Source of the DNA: SZAS-79 sp965279075
GTDB taxonomy: Bacteria; Pseudomonadota; Gammaproteobacteria; Burkholderiales; SG8-39
Length of the DNA: 64,000 bases
Reading direction: 5' to 3'
Assembly: GCA_965279075.1 (NCBI GenBank)
Contig: CBDIHI010000012.1
Coordinates: forward strand, 620,001-684,000
How positions within the stretch are numbered: position 1 is the first letter of the stretch; every line of letters begins with the position of its first letter. Shown one piece after another: positions 1 through 9,704 of the stretch. Under the pieces are notes generated by a model. The model was given only the letters and a program-made list of their open reading frames with translations, was not told the DNA's origin and searched no databases. Both the position numbers and the translations under genes were made by a program.

Positions 1-1417
1 CGAAGTACGAGACGTTGACGAACACCAGCGAGGCGTCGAAGCGCACGATACCGACTTTGTCGCGCAGCGCAGGCGGCAATGCCGCGGCGCCCGGTTCCCC
101 CCCCGGGCCTGACGGCCCCGGCACGACCACCGCCATGCTGGGCCGCATACGGCTGTAGATGAACAGGCCGAGCGAAACCAGGATGCCTGCGAAGATGCCG
201 TTCTGAATCTGCGGGGCGAACGCGAGCGTGGCGGCAAAGGTGACGCCTGCCGCGATGGCGTCGTCGCGGCCCGCGCGCCAGGCATTGCGCAGGCTGCGCA
301 GGTTGATGAGGTTGGTGAGCGCCATGATGATGATCGCGGCGAGCACAGGCTGCGGCAGGTATTTCAGCAGAGGCGTGAAGAAGAGCACGGTAAGCAACAC
401 GCAGCACGCGCAGACGATCGAGGAGACGGCGGTCCGAGCATTGGCCGCGAGGTTCAGCGCCGAGCGCGAAAACGACCCGCTGACCGGCATGGTCTGCGAC
501 AGCGCGGCGGCGACCTTAGCGAGGCCCTGCCCTATCAGTTCCTGGTTCTCGTCCCAGCGCGACGCCGTCTTGATTGCGGCGATCTTGGCGCTCGACATCG
601 CCTCCATGAAGCTGATCACCGCCACGACGAAAGCTGCGGGCAGCAGCTTCACCCAGGTGTCCCAGTCGAACGCCGGCAGCGCAAAGGCGGGCAGGCCTTC
701 GGGAATGTCGCCGACGATGCGCCCACCGGTGTCGCCGTAACCCGACGCGTAGCTCGCGAACGTCAGCAGCGCCGCCGTGACCAGGACACCGGGCCACTTC
801 GGGGCGTACCGTCGGAACGCGACCAGCATCGCCAGCGCGGCGATGCCGAACATGAACGAGCGCGGGTGCGCATGCTGCGCATCGGCCACCACGTACCAGG
901 CGTCGGTCACGATATGGCCTGTCCCCGGCGAGGCCGCCCCCACCAGCGTGGGGATCTGCGACAGCGTGATGAGTATCGCGGCCGCGTTGACGAACCCCAT
1001 CAGCACCGGGTGCGACAGCAGGTTCATCAACACTCCCAGGCGCATCACGCCGAACGCGAACTGGAACAGGCCCGAGAGCAGGGCGACCACCACCGCGCAC
1101 GCAATGTACTGGGGCGACCCTGCAGCCGCGATGCTCGCGATGCTCGCGGCCGTCAGCAGCGAAGTCAGCGCCACCGGCCCGGTAGAGAGCTGCGCGGAGG
1201 ACCCGTACAGGGCGCCGATCACGGTCGGCACCAATGCGGCGTAGAGTCCGTAGAAGGGCGGCAATCCGGCGAGCTGCGCGTAGGCGAGCGACTGCGGGAT
1301 CGCGACCAGCGCCACGGTGATCCCGGCGAGCGCGTCCACGCGCAGCGTAGAGCCGCTGATCTTCGGCAGCCACGCGAGGAAGGGGAACAGGCGAAGCAGG
1401 AGGGGGGAGGGCGCCAC
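1..1417 (-). CDS. SulP-family sulfate/anion permease (3' part outside window)
   Basis: Inner-membrane anion transporter or exchanger of the SulP (SLC26) family. Reading the minus strand in the frame starting with GTG at 1417 gives about 472 residues before the window edge. The first conserved block reads DALAGITVALVAIPQSLAYA, the family's TM1 signature, followed by PPFYGLYAALVPTVIGALYG. Many hydrophobic segments follow, with the conserved PVSGSFSRSALN motif. After residue ~450 the sequence VGIVRFDASLVFVN looks like the start of the cytoplasmic STAS domain, so only the tail is missing. The start is uncertain: GTG has no clear Shine-Dalgarno, but no in-frame ATG lies close upstream. A run of eight C (97-104) lies in the linker before STAS. 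Substrate cannot be told from sequence. It is transcribed away from hyi. Confidence 0.88.
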   Translation of the reverse strand, partial: MAPSPLLLRLFPFLAWLPKISGSTLRVDALAGITVALVAIPQSLAYAQLAGLPPFYGLYAALVPTVIGALYGSSAQLSTGPVALTSLLTAASIASIAAAGSPQYIACAVVVALLSGLFQFAFGVMRLGVLMNLLSHPVLMGFVNAAAILITLSQIPTLVGAASPGTGHIVTDAWYVVADAQHAHPRSFMFGIAALAMLVAFRRYAPKWPGVLVTAALLTFASYASGYGDTGGRIVGDIPEGLPAFALPAFDWDTWVKLLPAAFVVAVISFMEAMSSAKIAAIKTASRWDENQELIGQGLAKVAAALSQTMPVSGSFSRSALNLAANARTAVSSIVCACCVLLTVLFFTPLLKYLPQPVLAAIIIMALTNLINLRSLRNAWRAGRDDAIAAGVTFAATLAFAPQIQNGIFAGILVSLGLFIYSRMRPSMAVVVPGPSGPGGEPGAAALPPALRDKVGIVRFDASLVFVNVSYF

Positions 1418-1508
1418 TGTCCGGGTTCGGGCGGGAAGGCCCGCATGTTTTCGAGTATCTTAGCAGCACCCCGAATTCAGACGATGCGCGACCCGTCGCG
1501 CGCGCCGC

Positions 1509-2291
1509 ATGCCGACCCTCGCCGCCAACCTGTCGATGCTGTTCACCGAGCAAGCTTTCCCCGATCGTTTTGAGGCGGCGGCGAAAGCGGGTTTCCGCCA
1601 TGTCGAGTACCAGTTCCCGTACGACTTCGACAAGGATGTAGTCGCGGCGCGCGCGCGCGACGCCGGCGTCGGAGTGGTCCTGCACAACATTCCGTCCGGC
1701 AACGCGGCGAAGGGGGACCGCGGCATCGCGTGCCTTCCCGAGCGCGTGGAGGAGTTCCGCGAAGGCGTCGGGCGCGCGGTCGCGTACGCGCTTGCGGCCG
1801 GCTGCCCGAAGCTGAACTGCCTGGCAGGGGTGGTGCCGGAGGGGGCGCCGCCGGAGCGCTATCACCGCACCTTCGTCGATAACCTGCGCTTCGCCGCGCG
1901 AGAGCTCGGCACGGCGGGTCTTACGCTGGTGATCGAGCCGATCAACACGCGCACCGTGCCGGGGTTTTTCCTCAACGGCTCGGCGCAGGCGGTCGCGATC
2001 CTCGACGAGGTGGGCGCGGACAACGCATTCATCCAGTACGACCTGTTCCACATGCAGATCATGGAGGGGGACCTCGCGATGACGATGGCGCGCCTGCTGC
2101 CGCGCATCGGCCACATCCAGATCGCCGACGTGCCCGCGCGCCACGAGCCGGGTACCGGCGAGCTCAACTTCGGCTTCCTGCTCGCGGAGATCGACCGGCT
2201 GGGCTACGAAGGAGCGGTGGGCTGTGAGTACAATCCCGCCAAGGACACGCTGTCCGGCCTCGCCTGGGCCGCCCCCTACCTGGAAGCCTGA
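1509..2291 (+). CDS. hyi: hydroxypyruvate isomerase family protein
   Basis: A 260-residue TIM-barrel sugar isomerase of the Hyi family, interconverting hydroxypyruvate and tartronate semialdehyde in glyoxylate/glycolate metabolism. The N-terminus (MPTLAANLSMLFTE) and the blocks IEPINTR, YDLFHMQIMEGD and GHIQIADVPARHEPGTGE are characteristic. They carry the Glu, Asp and His residues expected to bind the divalent metal. Length matches the family (about 258-262). No strong ribosome-binding site precedes the ATG. The stop is followed directly by the glcD start codon, so the two are very likely co-transcribed, which fits a role in using glycolate-derived carbon. Confidence 0.9.
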   Translation: MPTLAANLSMLFTEQAFPDRFEAAAKAGFRHVEYQFPYDFDKDVVAARARDAGVGVVLHNIPSGNAAKGDRGIACLPERVEEFREGVGRAVAYALAAGCPKLNCLAGVVPEGAPPERYHRTFVDNLRFAARELGTAGLTLVIEPINTRTVPGFFLNGSAQAVAILDEVGADNAFIQYDLFHMQIMEGDLAMTMARLLPRIGHIQIADVPARHEPGTGELNFGFLLAEIDRLGYEGAVGCEYNPAKDTLSGLAWAAPYLEA

Positions 2292-3794
2292 ATGGGCGCC
2301 GAAGACCCCTTCGACAAGGACCACCCCCGCATCGATCCCGCACGGCAGCGCGAGGTGGTCGCGGCGCTGCGCGCGTTCATGCCGGCGCACGCGGTGCTCC
2401 ATCGCGAGGAGGAAACCCGGCCCTTCGAGTGCGACGGATTGTCGGCCTACCGGCAACTTCCCATGGTGGTCGCGCTGCCCGAGACCGAGGCGCAGGTGGC
2501 GCAGGTGCTCCGGACCTGCCATGCGATGCGCGTGCCGGTGGTGCCGCGCGGCGCAGGCACGGGCCTTTCAGGCGGGGCGCTGCCCTCGGCCGAGGGCGTG
2601 CTGCTCGGCATGGCCAAGTTCAACCGCATCCTGTCGATCGACCCGCATGCGCGCACGGCGCTCGTGCAGCCGGGCGTGCGCAACGCGGCGATCTCGGAAG
2701 CGGCCGCGACCCACAAGCTCTATTACGCCCCCGATCCTTCCAGCCAGATCGCCTGCACGATAGGCGGCAACATCGCCGAGAACTCCGGCGGCCTGCATTG
2801 CCTCAAGTACGGCCTGACGGTCCACAACGTGCTGCGCGTGCGCGGCTACACGGTCGAGGGCGATCCGGTGGAGTTCGGCTCGGATGCCCTCGATTCGCCC
2901 GGCTACGACCTGCTGGCGTTCGCGATCGGGTCGGAGGGCATGCTCGCGGTGACGGTCGAGGCGACGGTGAAGCTGGTGCCCAGGCCCGAGGTGGCGCGCG
3001 TGATCATGGCGTCGTTTGCGCAGGTCGAGACCGCCGGCAACGCGGTGGCCGACATGATCGCCGCCGGTATCATCCCGGCGGGGCTCGAGATGATGGACCG
3101 GCCGGCGACGCACGCGGTCGAGGAGTTCGTGCATGCGGGCTACGACCTCGACGCGGCGGCGATCCTGCTGTGCGAATCCGACGGCACGCCGGAGGAGGTC
3201 GAGGAGGAGATCGGCCGCATGAAGGCGGTGCTCTCCCGCTCCGGCGCAACGCAGTTGCGCGTCTCGGAGAGCGAGGCGCAGCGCCTCAGGTTCTGGGCCG
3301 GGCGCAAGGCCGCGTTCCCGGCGGTCGGCCGCATCTCGCCCGACTACTATTGCATGGACGGGACGATCCCCAAGAAGCGCCTGGGCGAGATGCTCGGCTT
3401 CATCGCGCAGATGGAGAAGAAATACGGCCTGCGCTGCCCGAACGTGTTTCATGCGGGCGACGGCAACCTGCATCCGCTGATCCTCTACGACGCCAACGAC
3501 CCGGAACAGCTGCATCGCACCGAGGCTTTCGCCGGCGAGGTGCTCGAGAAGTGCGTCGAGGTCGGCGGGACCATCACCGGCGAGCACGGCGTCGGCATCG
3601 AGAAGATCAACCAGATGTGCGTGCAGTTCGGCACGAAGGAGATCGAACTCTTCCTTGCGTTGAAGCGCGCGTTCGACCCGCACGGCCTGCTCAACCCGGG
3701 CAAGAACATCCCGACGCTGCATCGCTGCGCGGAGTACGGCCGCATGCACGTGCGCGGCGGCCAGCTGCCCTTCCCCGACCTGCCGCGGTTCTGA
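2292..3794 (+). CDS. glcD: glycolate oxidase subunit GlcD (FAD-linked)
   Basis: FAD-binding catalytic subunit of the membrane-associated GlcDEF glycolate dehydrogenase, oxidising glycolate to glyoxylate. The protein is 500 residues, as in E. coli GlcD. The PCMH-type FAD domain spans about residues 55-235, with the pyrophosphate-binding stretch VVPRGAGTGLSGGALP. The C-terminal FAD-oxidase domain ends with NVFHAGDGNLHPL and GGTITGEHGVGIEK, the usual signature. The ATG follows the hyi stop with no gap, and glcE begins one base after this gene's stop, so it is translationally coupled on both sides. D-lactate dehydrogenases are close relatives, but the GlcE and GlcF partners make glycolate oxidase the best reading. 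Confidence 0.93.
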   Translation: MGAEDPFDKDHPRIDPARQREVVAALRAFMPAHAVLHREEETRPFECDGLSAYRQLPMVVALPETEAQVAQVLRTCHAMRVPVVPRGAGTGLSGGALPSAEGVLLGMAKFNRILSIDPHARTALVQPGVRNAAISEAAATHKLYYAPDPSSQIACTIGGNIAENSGGLHCLKYGLTVHNVLRVRGYTVEGDPVEFGSDALDSPGYDLLAFAIGSEGMLAVTVEATVKLVPRPEVARVIMASFAQVETAGNAVADMIAAGIIPAGLEMMDRPATHAVEEFVHAGYDLDAAAILLCESDGTPEEVEEEIGRMKAVLSRSGATQLRVSESEAQRLRFWAGRKAAFPAVGRISPDYYCMDGTIPKKRLGEMLGFIAQMEKKYGLRCPNVFHAGDGNLHPLILYDANDPEQLHRTEAFAGEVLEKCVEVGGTITGEHGVGIEKINQMCVQFGTKEIELFLALKRAFDPHGLLNPGKNIPTLHRCAEYGRMHVRGGQLPFPDLPRF

Positions 3795-3795
3795 G

Positions 3796-4887
3796 ATGCA
3801 GGCAGCCTTCGACCGGATTGCGGAGCGGGTACGCGCGGCGGCGGCTGCGGGCACGGGCCTGCGCCTGCGCGGTGGCGGCACCAAGGATTTCTACGGCGGG
3901 CCGCTGTCGGGCGACGTCCTCGACCTGCGCGAATACGCCGGCATCACCAGCTATGAGCCCAGCGAACTGGTGGCCACCGCCCGCTGCGGCACGCCGCTTG
4001 CCGAGTTCGAGGCGGCGCTGGCCGCCAACCGGCAGATGCTCCCGTTCGAGCCGCCCCACTTCGGCCCCGGCGCCACGCTGGGCGGGTGCGTAGCGGCAGG
4101 GCTCGCCGGCCCGCGCCGCGCCGCCAACGGCCTCTATTACGGGGCTGCGCGCGACTACGTGCTCGGCTGCACGCTGATGGACGCCAGTGGCGGGGCGATG
4201 CGCTTCGGCGGGCAGGTCATGAAGAACGTGGCGGGCTACGACGTGTCGCGGCTGGCGACCGGGTCCATGGGCACGCTCGGCGCGATCCTCGAGGTGTCCC
4301 TGAAAGTACTGCCGATGCCGGTGGCGGTCGCCACGCTGCGGTTCGCCGTCGACGAGGCCGGGGCGATCCGGCGCCTCAACGACTGGGGCGGCCGGCCGAT
4401 TCCCGTGAGTGCGAGCGCGTGGGAGGCAGGCGCGCTTGCGGTAAGGCTGGAAGGCGCGGAGGCCGCGGTCCACTCCGCGTGTGCGTCTCTTGGCGGCGAA
4501 CGCGTCGAGCCATCGCAGGCCGATGCGTACTGGCAGGGATTGAGGAACCACACGGCGCCATTCTTCGCTTCATCATCGGGGCCGTTGTGGCGCGTATCGG
4601 TGCCGTCGACGATACCGCCCATCGCGCCGGCCGGCGGATCGCTGTTCGAGCAACTGGTCGAATGGGGCGGCGCGTTGCGCTGGTGGAAGACCGACGCCGA
4701 TGCGTCCGCGGTGCGTCGGGCGGCCAAGGCGGTCGGCGGTCACGCGACGCTGTTTCGCGGCGGCGACAAGTCCGCCGGGGTGTTCACGCCGCTCGATCCG
4801 GTGGCAGCGCGCCTGCACCGCAACGTAAAGGCCGTATTCGACCCGGCCGGAATCTTCAACCGCGGCCGGATGTACCCGGAATGGTGA
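3796..4887 (+). CDS. glcE: glycolate oxidase FAD-binding subunit GlcE
   Basis: Second FAD-domain subunit of glycolate dehydrogenase, 363 residues against about 350 in E. coli. The FAD-binding region starts with LRLRGGGTKDFYGGP and continues through GPGATLGGCVAAGLAGPRR. The motif GGQVMKNVAGYDVSRL is a hallmark of GlcE. The C-terminus ends HRNVKAVFDPAGIFNRGRM, the usual closing motif. The start codon sits two bases after the glcD stop. The reading frame to the expected partner glcF is interrupted by an oppositely oriented gene. Confidence 0.93.
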   Translation: MQAAFDRIAERVRAAAAAGTGLRLRGGGTKDFYGGPLSGDVLDLREYAGITSYEPSELVATARCGTPLAEFEAALAANRQMLPFEPPHFGPGATLGGCVAAGLAGPRRAANGLYYGAARDYVLGCTLMDASGGAMRFGGQVMKNVAGYDVSRLATGSMGTLGAILEVSLKVLPMPVAVATLRFAVDEAGAIRRLNDWGGRPIPVSASAWEAGALAVRLEGAEAAVHSACASLGGERVEPSQADAYWQGLRNHTAPFFASSSGPLWRVSVPSTIPPIAPAGGSLFEQLVEWGGALRWWKTDADASAVRRAAKAVGGHATLFRGGDKSAGVFTPLDPVAARLHRNVKAVFDPAGIFNRGRMYPEW

Positions 4888-4906
4888 TGCGCGCACTCGC
4901 GACGGA

Positions 4907-5566
4907 TCAGGACGCGCCTGCTATCCGCTTGTGCAGGGCCTCGGCGCGCGCATGGGCGAAACTGGCCAGCGCCGAATCGGGGTACCGGCCCACGAGCGAC
5001 AGGTACAACCCGCGCGCCACCGGCTCGGCGCCTGCGGCGGCCGCCAGGCCGGCGACTTCGGCGAGGCGCTTCTGCGCGGCCGTCGTATCCCCCAGGGCCA
5101 CGGCTGCGGCGTGCAGCGCCCAGGCGGCGTCGGCGAAAGCCTGCCGCTCCAGCAACGCCGTGCCGACCTTGTTCCAGGTCGCGGCATCGATCGCCATTTC
5201 ATGGCGCAGCGCCGAGTATTCGTGCAGCAGCGCGATGGCCAGCGTCAGGTCGCCGCTGCGTACCGCGAGCGAGAGCGATTTCGAGGCCATGACCGGCCGG
5301 GTTAGGCCGGAGGGCTTCGCTGTTTCGGGAGCTTCGGTCCGAGGCTCCGGCATGACCGGCTTGCCGGGTGTTTCCCCAGCCGCCTGCAGGAAGGCGGCGA
5401 ATCGTTCCTCGTCGCTCGGGCGCGTGCGCTTGCCCGCGCGCCAGTCGACGAAGGCGTATCCCGCGATCGCGATGAACGGCGCGACGAAAGCACCCAAGAC
5501 GCCGTACACGGCGAAGCCGGCGGCAATGGCGAGCGTAAGGATGACGGTCCAGTTCCGGCGGCGCAT
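4907..5566 (-). CDS. uncharacterised two-TM protein with helical-repeat tail
   Basis: I do not recognise a named family. With the ATG at 5566 the protein has 219 residues (MRRRNWTVI...). An upstream in-frame start would add 23 arginine-rich residues and is less likely. Residues ~5-42 form one or two membrane segments. A charged linker rich in Pro/Glu/Thr follows (to ~75), then an Ala/Leu-rich helical region (~85-215) whose pattern of paired helices resembles TPR-like repeats (for example NKVGTALLERQAFADAAWAL). The expected topology is a small membrane anchor with a soluble helical domain. It sits on the opposite strand between glcE and glcF, with only 19 bases to glcE. Confidence 0.7.
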   Translation of the reverse strand: MRRRNWTVILTLAIAAGFAVYGVLGAFVAPFIAIAGYAFVDWRAGKRTRPSDEERFAAFLQAAGETPGKPVMPEPRTEAPETAKPSGLTRPVMASKSLSLAVRSGDLTLAIALLHEYSALRHEMAIDAATWNKVGTALLERQAFADAAWALHAAAVALGDTTAAQKRLAEVAGLAAAAGAEPVARGLYLSLVGRYPDSALASFAHARAEALHKRIAGAS

Positions 5567-5655
5567 GGCGCGGGGGCCCCGAGGGTTCCGAGTCTGTTCC
5601 GCCGCACTATAGCCGCAACGCCGCCCGCCCTCCACACGACAGAGACACCGACCCC

Positions 5656-6927
5656 ATGCAGACCAGCCTGGCCGATTTCATCCGCGACACGCCCGAGGGG
5701 CGCGAAGCCGACGCCATCCTGCGCAAGTGCGTGCACTGCGGATTCTGCACGGCGACCTGCCCGACCTACCAGTTGCTGGGCGACGAGCTCGACAGCCCGC
5801 GCGGGCGCATCTACCTCGTCAAGCAGGCGCTGGAGGGCGCCGAAGTCACCCGGCAGACGCGGCTCCACCTCGACTGGTGCCTGACCTGCCGCGCGTGCGA
5901 GACCACCTGTCCCTCGGGCGTGGAGTACGGGCGCCTCGCGGACATCGGCCGCAAGGTGGTCGAAGAGCGCGTCCCGCGCAGCGGGTTCGACGCGCTGCAG
6001 CGCGCCGCCCTCTGTGCCGTGCTGCCGAACGCGAAGCTGTTCGGCGGGCTGCTGGCACTGGGCCGTGCCCTGCGCCCGCTGCTGCCCGCCGTGCTGCGCG
6101 ACAAGGTGCCCCCGCCGGCCGCGCCCGCAGGCGAGTGGCCTGCGCCCCGCCACGCGCGCAGGATGCTGGTGCTGGCCGGTTGCGTGCAGCCGTCGATCGC
6201 GCCTTCGATCAATGCGTCGGCCGCCCGGGTGCTCGACCGCCTGGGGATTTCGCTCCTCGAGGCGCCCGGTGCGGGCTGCTGCGGCGCCGTGCGCTTCCAC
6301 CTCAACCGGCAGGACGAAGGCAAGGAGGACATGCGCGCGCTGGTGGACGCCTGGTGGCCGCACGTCGAGGCAGGGATCGAGGCGATCGTGATGACTGCAA
6401 GCGGTTGCGGCTCCAGCGTGAAGGAGTACGGCCACCTGTTGCGCAACGACCCGGCCTACGCGTCAAGGGCCGCCCGCGTGTCGGCGCTGACGCGCGACCT
6501 GTCCGAGGTGGTCGCGGCGGAAGGCGGGCAACTGGCGGCGGCGCTCGCCGGGCTTCCCGCAGCGGCGCGCAAAGTGGCCATCCATTCCCCTTGCAGCCTG
6601 CAGCACGGCCAGCAGGTCCGTGGCGGCGCCGAAGCGGCGCTCGCGGCGGCCGGGTTCGAGGCGCTCACTGTCGCGGATGCGCACCTGTGCTGCGGGTCCG
6701 CGGGCACCTACTCGATCCTGCAGCCGGAGTTGTCGAAGCGGTTGCGCGCCAACAAGCTCGCGGCGCTGGAGGCCGGGGCGCCCGCGGCGATCGCCACCGC
6801 CAACATCGGCTGCCTTGCCCACCTGCAGTCGGGCACCGCGACGCCGGTGCGCCACTGGGTGGAACTGCTGGATGCGCATCTGTCCGGCCACGTTCCCGCC
6901 TCCAGGCCTATACACGAAACGGTATAA
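5656..6927 (+). CDS. glcF: glycolate oxidase iron-sulfur subunit GlcF
   Basis: Electron-transfer subunit of glycolate dehydrogenase, 423 residues. Two 4Fe-4S motifs are visible near the N-terminus: KCVHCGFCTATCP (residues ~25-37) and WCLTCRACETTCP (~76-88). Two cysteine-rich CCG domains follow (GAGCCGAVRFH and AHLCCGSAGTYS). The protein is predicted to pass electrons from GlcD/E to the quinone pool. It is cut off from glcDE by the divergent gene at 4907-5566, so it needs its own promoter upstream of 5656 or transcription through the inverted gene. Confidence 0.93.
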   Translation: MQTSLADFIRDTPEGREADAILRKCVHCGFCTATCPTYQLLGDELDSPRGRIYLVKQALEGAEVTRQTRLHLDWCLTCRACETTCPSGVEYGRLADIGRKVVEERVPRSGFDALQRAALCAVLPNAKLFGGLLALGRALRPLLPAVLRDKVPPPAAPAGEWPAPRHARRMLVLAGCVQPSIAPSINASAARVLDRLGISLLEAPGAGCCGAVRFHLNRQDEGKEDMRALVDAWWPHVEAGIEAIVMTASGCGSSVKEYGHLLRNDPAYASRAARVSALTRDLSEVVAAEGGQLAAALAGLPAAARKVAIHSPCSLQHGQQVRGGAEAALAAAGFEALTVADAHLCCGSAGTYSILQPELSKRLRANKLAALEAGAPAAIATANIGCLAHLQSGTATPVRHWVELLDAHLSGHVPASRPIHETV

Positions 6928-7021
6928 GGATCGCCGTTTGAGCGGCTCCTGGCGCGGTGTTCTGGAATAAAAGTCCGGAAATTGTGTTCGCCGTGGAATG
7001 TCGAACGGAGTAAGGCAGGGC

Positions 7022-9652
7022 ATGGATCACTCAGACTTCGACCGGGCGCGCATCGCGCACCTTTTCCGCACGGCGGTGCCGCTCTACGTGGCCTCGCCGG
7101 TCTATGTGTGCATGCTTGCGCTCGTGCTGTGGGACGCCGCGACGGCGGTCCCGCTGGCGGCGTGGATTGCCACCGCGCTGGCGGCGACGGCGGCGCGGTT
7201 CGCGATCCAGCGCGGGTACCTGCGCGGCGGGGAGGCGGACCCGTTCACCTGGGAGCGGCGCTTCGCGCTCGGGGCGCTCGCGTCAGGGGCCGTCTGGAGC
7301 GTGGCGCCTCTGGTGCTCTTCGCCGACGCGACCCTGATCGGGCAGGTTGCGATCATTTTCGTGGGTGGTGGCGCGCTGATCGGCGCGGCGGGCCTGTACG
7401 CGGCGAGCCGCATGTCGTTCATCGCGTTTTCCGCGCTGCCGTTGCTGGCTTCGATCGGGATTCTGGGCACCCGGCCGGACGCGGCGTACCAGGCGATGGC
7501 GGGGATGCTGCTGATCTTCTCGGCCATCCTCTACCTCGTCTATTCGCAGGTGCGCGGCAGCGTCGAGTCGTCCCTGCGCATGAAGCTCGAGAACGAGGCT
7601 CTCGCCCGGGAGCTCGCCGAGAGCGAAAGCCGGCTGAGCGACGCCATCGAGAGCGCGCCCGACGGCATCGCGGTCTACGACGGCGAGGACCGCCTGGTGG
7701 CCTGCAACGCCGAGTACGCCGCGCTGTACGCGCCGGGGCGCTCGCCCGATGCGCTCGCCGGCACGCCCTTCCGGACGATCGCCGAAGCGGCGTTCGACGT
7801 TGCCGAAGTCGTTCCCGAAGAGCAGGCGCAGGACCGTGAAGGCTGGATCCGGCAGCGCATGCAGCGCCACCTTTCCGGCGGCGGCATGCGCCAGTTCCGC
7901 ACCCGGGACGGGCGCTGGATGCAAGGCAAGGCGGTGCGCACGCGCATGGGCGGGATCGTGGTTGTCGTCACGGACATCTCCGAAGTGAAGCGCGCCGAGG
8001 CCGCCTACCACGCGGTGCTGGCCGAGGAGGACCTGCTCTTCGACGTGCTGCCCGTCGGGATCGCGTTCGTCGAGAGCCGCGCGATCGTGCGCTGCAACCG
8101 CCGGCTCGAACTGATGCTGGGTTACGGTCCGGGCGAGCTTGTCGGGCGGCCGACACGTACGATCTTCGCCACGGACAGGTCGTGGGAGGCGGTGGGCAAC
8201 GACGCCTACGAGTGCCTGCGCAGCGGCGGCATCATCGAAGACGACGTCCGCCTCGCACGCAAGGACGGGTCGCCGGTGTGGTGCCGCAGCCTCGGCCGGG
8301 CGGTCGACAGCGCCGACCCCGGGGCCTCGGCGATTTTCGCCTTCACCGACGCCCAGGAGCGGCGCGCGGCCGAGCGTGCGCTGCGAGCGAGCGAGGAGAT
8401 GTACCGTAACCTGGTGGAGACATCGAACGACCTCATCTGGTCTCTCGACCTCGCCGGGTGCTGGACCTACCTCAACGGGGTCGCGGTGAGGCGAATCTGG
8501 GGCGGCGAGGCGACGGAAATGCTCGGCCAGCCCTTCCATGCCTCAGTCGTGCGCGAGGTCCGCGAACGCGACCGCGTGGTGTTCCGCAGGGTGTTCGAGG
8601 GCGAGGCGCTGCACAACTACGAGACGCGCCACGTGCGGCGCGACGGCACGACGGTCGACCTTTCCTACAACGCGATCCCGCTGCGCAACGCGGGCGGAGC
8701 GATCGTGGGCGCCACCGGCACCGCCCGTGACGTCACGGAGGTCAAAGCCGCGACTGCGGCGCTTTACGAAAGCGTGGAGCGCCTGCGCCTCGCGGTCGAC
8801 GCCGCCGACCTCTACTACTGGGAATGGGGCATGCGCGAAGGCGAGCCGTTCACGTGGGGGCGCGACCCCGGGGGGTTGCTCGGCACGCAGCCCGGGCGCG
8901 ACGGCCGGCACCCCGACTTCCGTGCGCTGATCCACCCGGACGACCGAGAGAGGTACGAGACCGCCTGCGAACGGACGATCGCGACGGGCGAGACCCATTT
9001 CTGCGAGTTCCGCATCGTCGGGCGCGAAGGGCAGGCGCGCTGGATTGCGGCGCGCGGCAAGGTTGTGCGCGCCGCCGACGGCAGCCCCGAGCGCGTGATC
9101 GGCGTGTCGCAGGACGTCACCGAGAGGAAGCGCCAGGAGGAGGAGGTGCGCTACCTCGCCTACCACGACACCCTCACGGGCCTGCCGAACCGGCGCCTGC
9201 TCGACGACCGCCTGCGCCAGGCGGTGTTCTCCGCGCAGCGGCGCGATGCGCGCCTGGCCGTGATGGCCATCGACCTCGACCATTTCAAGTCGGTCAACGA
9301 CTCGCTCGGGCACAAGGCGGGCGACTCGGTGCTGCGTGAGATCGCACACCGGCTGGCCTCCTGCGTGAGGAGGGCCGACACGCTTGCGCGCCAGGGCGGC
9401 GACGAATTCGTCATCGTGATGCCCGGGCTTGCGCTGGATGCCGACTGCGCGGTAGTGGCGGAGAAGATCCTGCGCACGCTCGCGCCGGAGATCCATGTCG
9501 ACGGCGAGGCCTTCAGCATCGGGGCGAGCATCGGCATCAGCCTGTTCCCTTCGGACGCTGGCGACGGCGAGACGCTGCTGCGCAACGCCGACGTCGCGAT
9601 GTACCGCGCCAAGGAAGTCGGCCGCAACAACTACCGTTTCTACGGGCGATAG
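7022..9652 (+). CDS. membrane-anchored multi-PAS diguanylate cyclase
   Basis: Makes cyclic di-GMP from two GTP. With the ATG at 7022 the protein has 876 residues. An upstream ATG at 6998 is possible, but AAGG at 7012-7015 is better placed for 7022. Residues 1-~190 hold five or six membrane helices (MASE-like sensor). Roughly four PAS/PAC modules follow (to ~705), the last ending in VIGVSQDVTERK. The GGDEF domain closes the protein. The catalytic GGDEF is intact at ~792, and a product-inhibition I-site (RRAD) lies five residues before it. No EAL domain is present, so it should be a synthase only. The signal sensed is unknown. Confidence 0.92.
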   Translation: MDHSDFDRARIAHLFRTAVPLYVASPVYVCMLALVLWDAATAVPLAAWIATALAATAARFAIQRGYLRGGEADPFTWERRFALGALASGAVWSVAPLVLFADATLIGQVAIIFVGGGALIGAAGLYAASRMSFIAFSALPLLASIGILGTRPDAAYQAMAGMLLIFSAILYLVYSQVRGSVESSLRMKLENEALARELAESESRLSDAIESAPDGIAVYDGEDRLVACNAEYAALYAPGRSPDALAGTPFRTIAEAAFDVAEVVPEEQAQDREGWIRQRMQRHLSGGGMRQFRTRDGRWMQGKAVRTRMGGIVVVVTDISEVKRAEAAYHAVLAEEDLLFDVLPVGIAFVESRAIVRCNRRLELMLGYGPGELVGRPTRTIFATDRSWEAVGNDAYECLRSGGIIEDDVRLARKDGSPVWCRSLGRAVDSADPGASAIFAFTDAQERRAAERALRASEEMYRNLVETSNDLIWSLDLAGCWTYLNGVAVRRIWGGEATEMLGQPFHASVVREVRERDRVVFRRVFEGEALHNYETRHVRRDGTTVDLSYNAIPLRNAGGAIVGATGTARDVTEVKAATAALYESVERLRLAVDAADLYYWEWGMREGEPFTWGRDPGGLLGTQPGRDGRHPDFRALIHPDDRERYETACERTIATGETHFCEFRIVGREGQARWIAARGKVVRAADGSPERVIGVSQDVTERKRQEEEVRYLAYHDTLTGLPNRRLLDDRLRQAVFSAQRRDARLAVMAIDLDHFKSVNDSLGHKAGDSVLREIAHRLASCVRRADTLARQGGDEFVIVMPGLALDADCAVVAEKILRTLAPEIHVDGEAFSIGASIGISLFPSDAGDGETLLRNADVAMYRAKEVGRNNYRFYGR

Positions 9653-9704
9653 GCAAGGCAATCGAACAAACCCCGCGCCGCGCGCTGCGGTAGAGTGGGC
9701 GGCC

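Noticed and set aside
516..2522. A 668-codon minus-strand frame over the SulP and hyi genes.
   Set aside because: It is a frame-shifted reading of the SulP gene and an antisense of hyi. The true SulP frame has conserved membrane motifs and begins near 1417.
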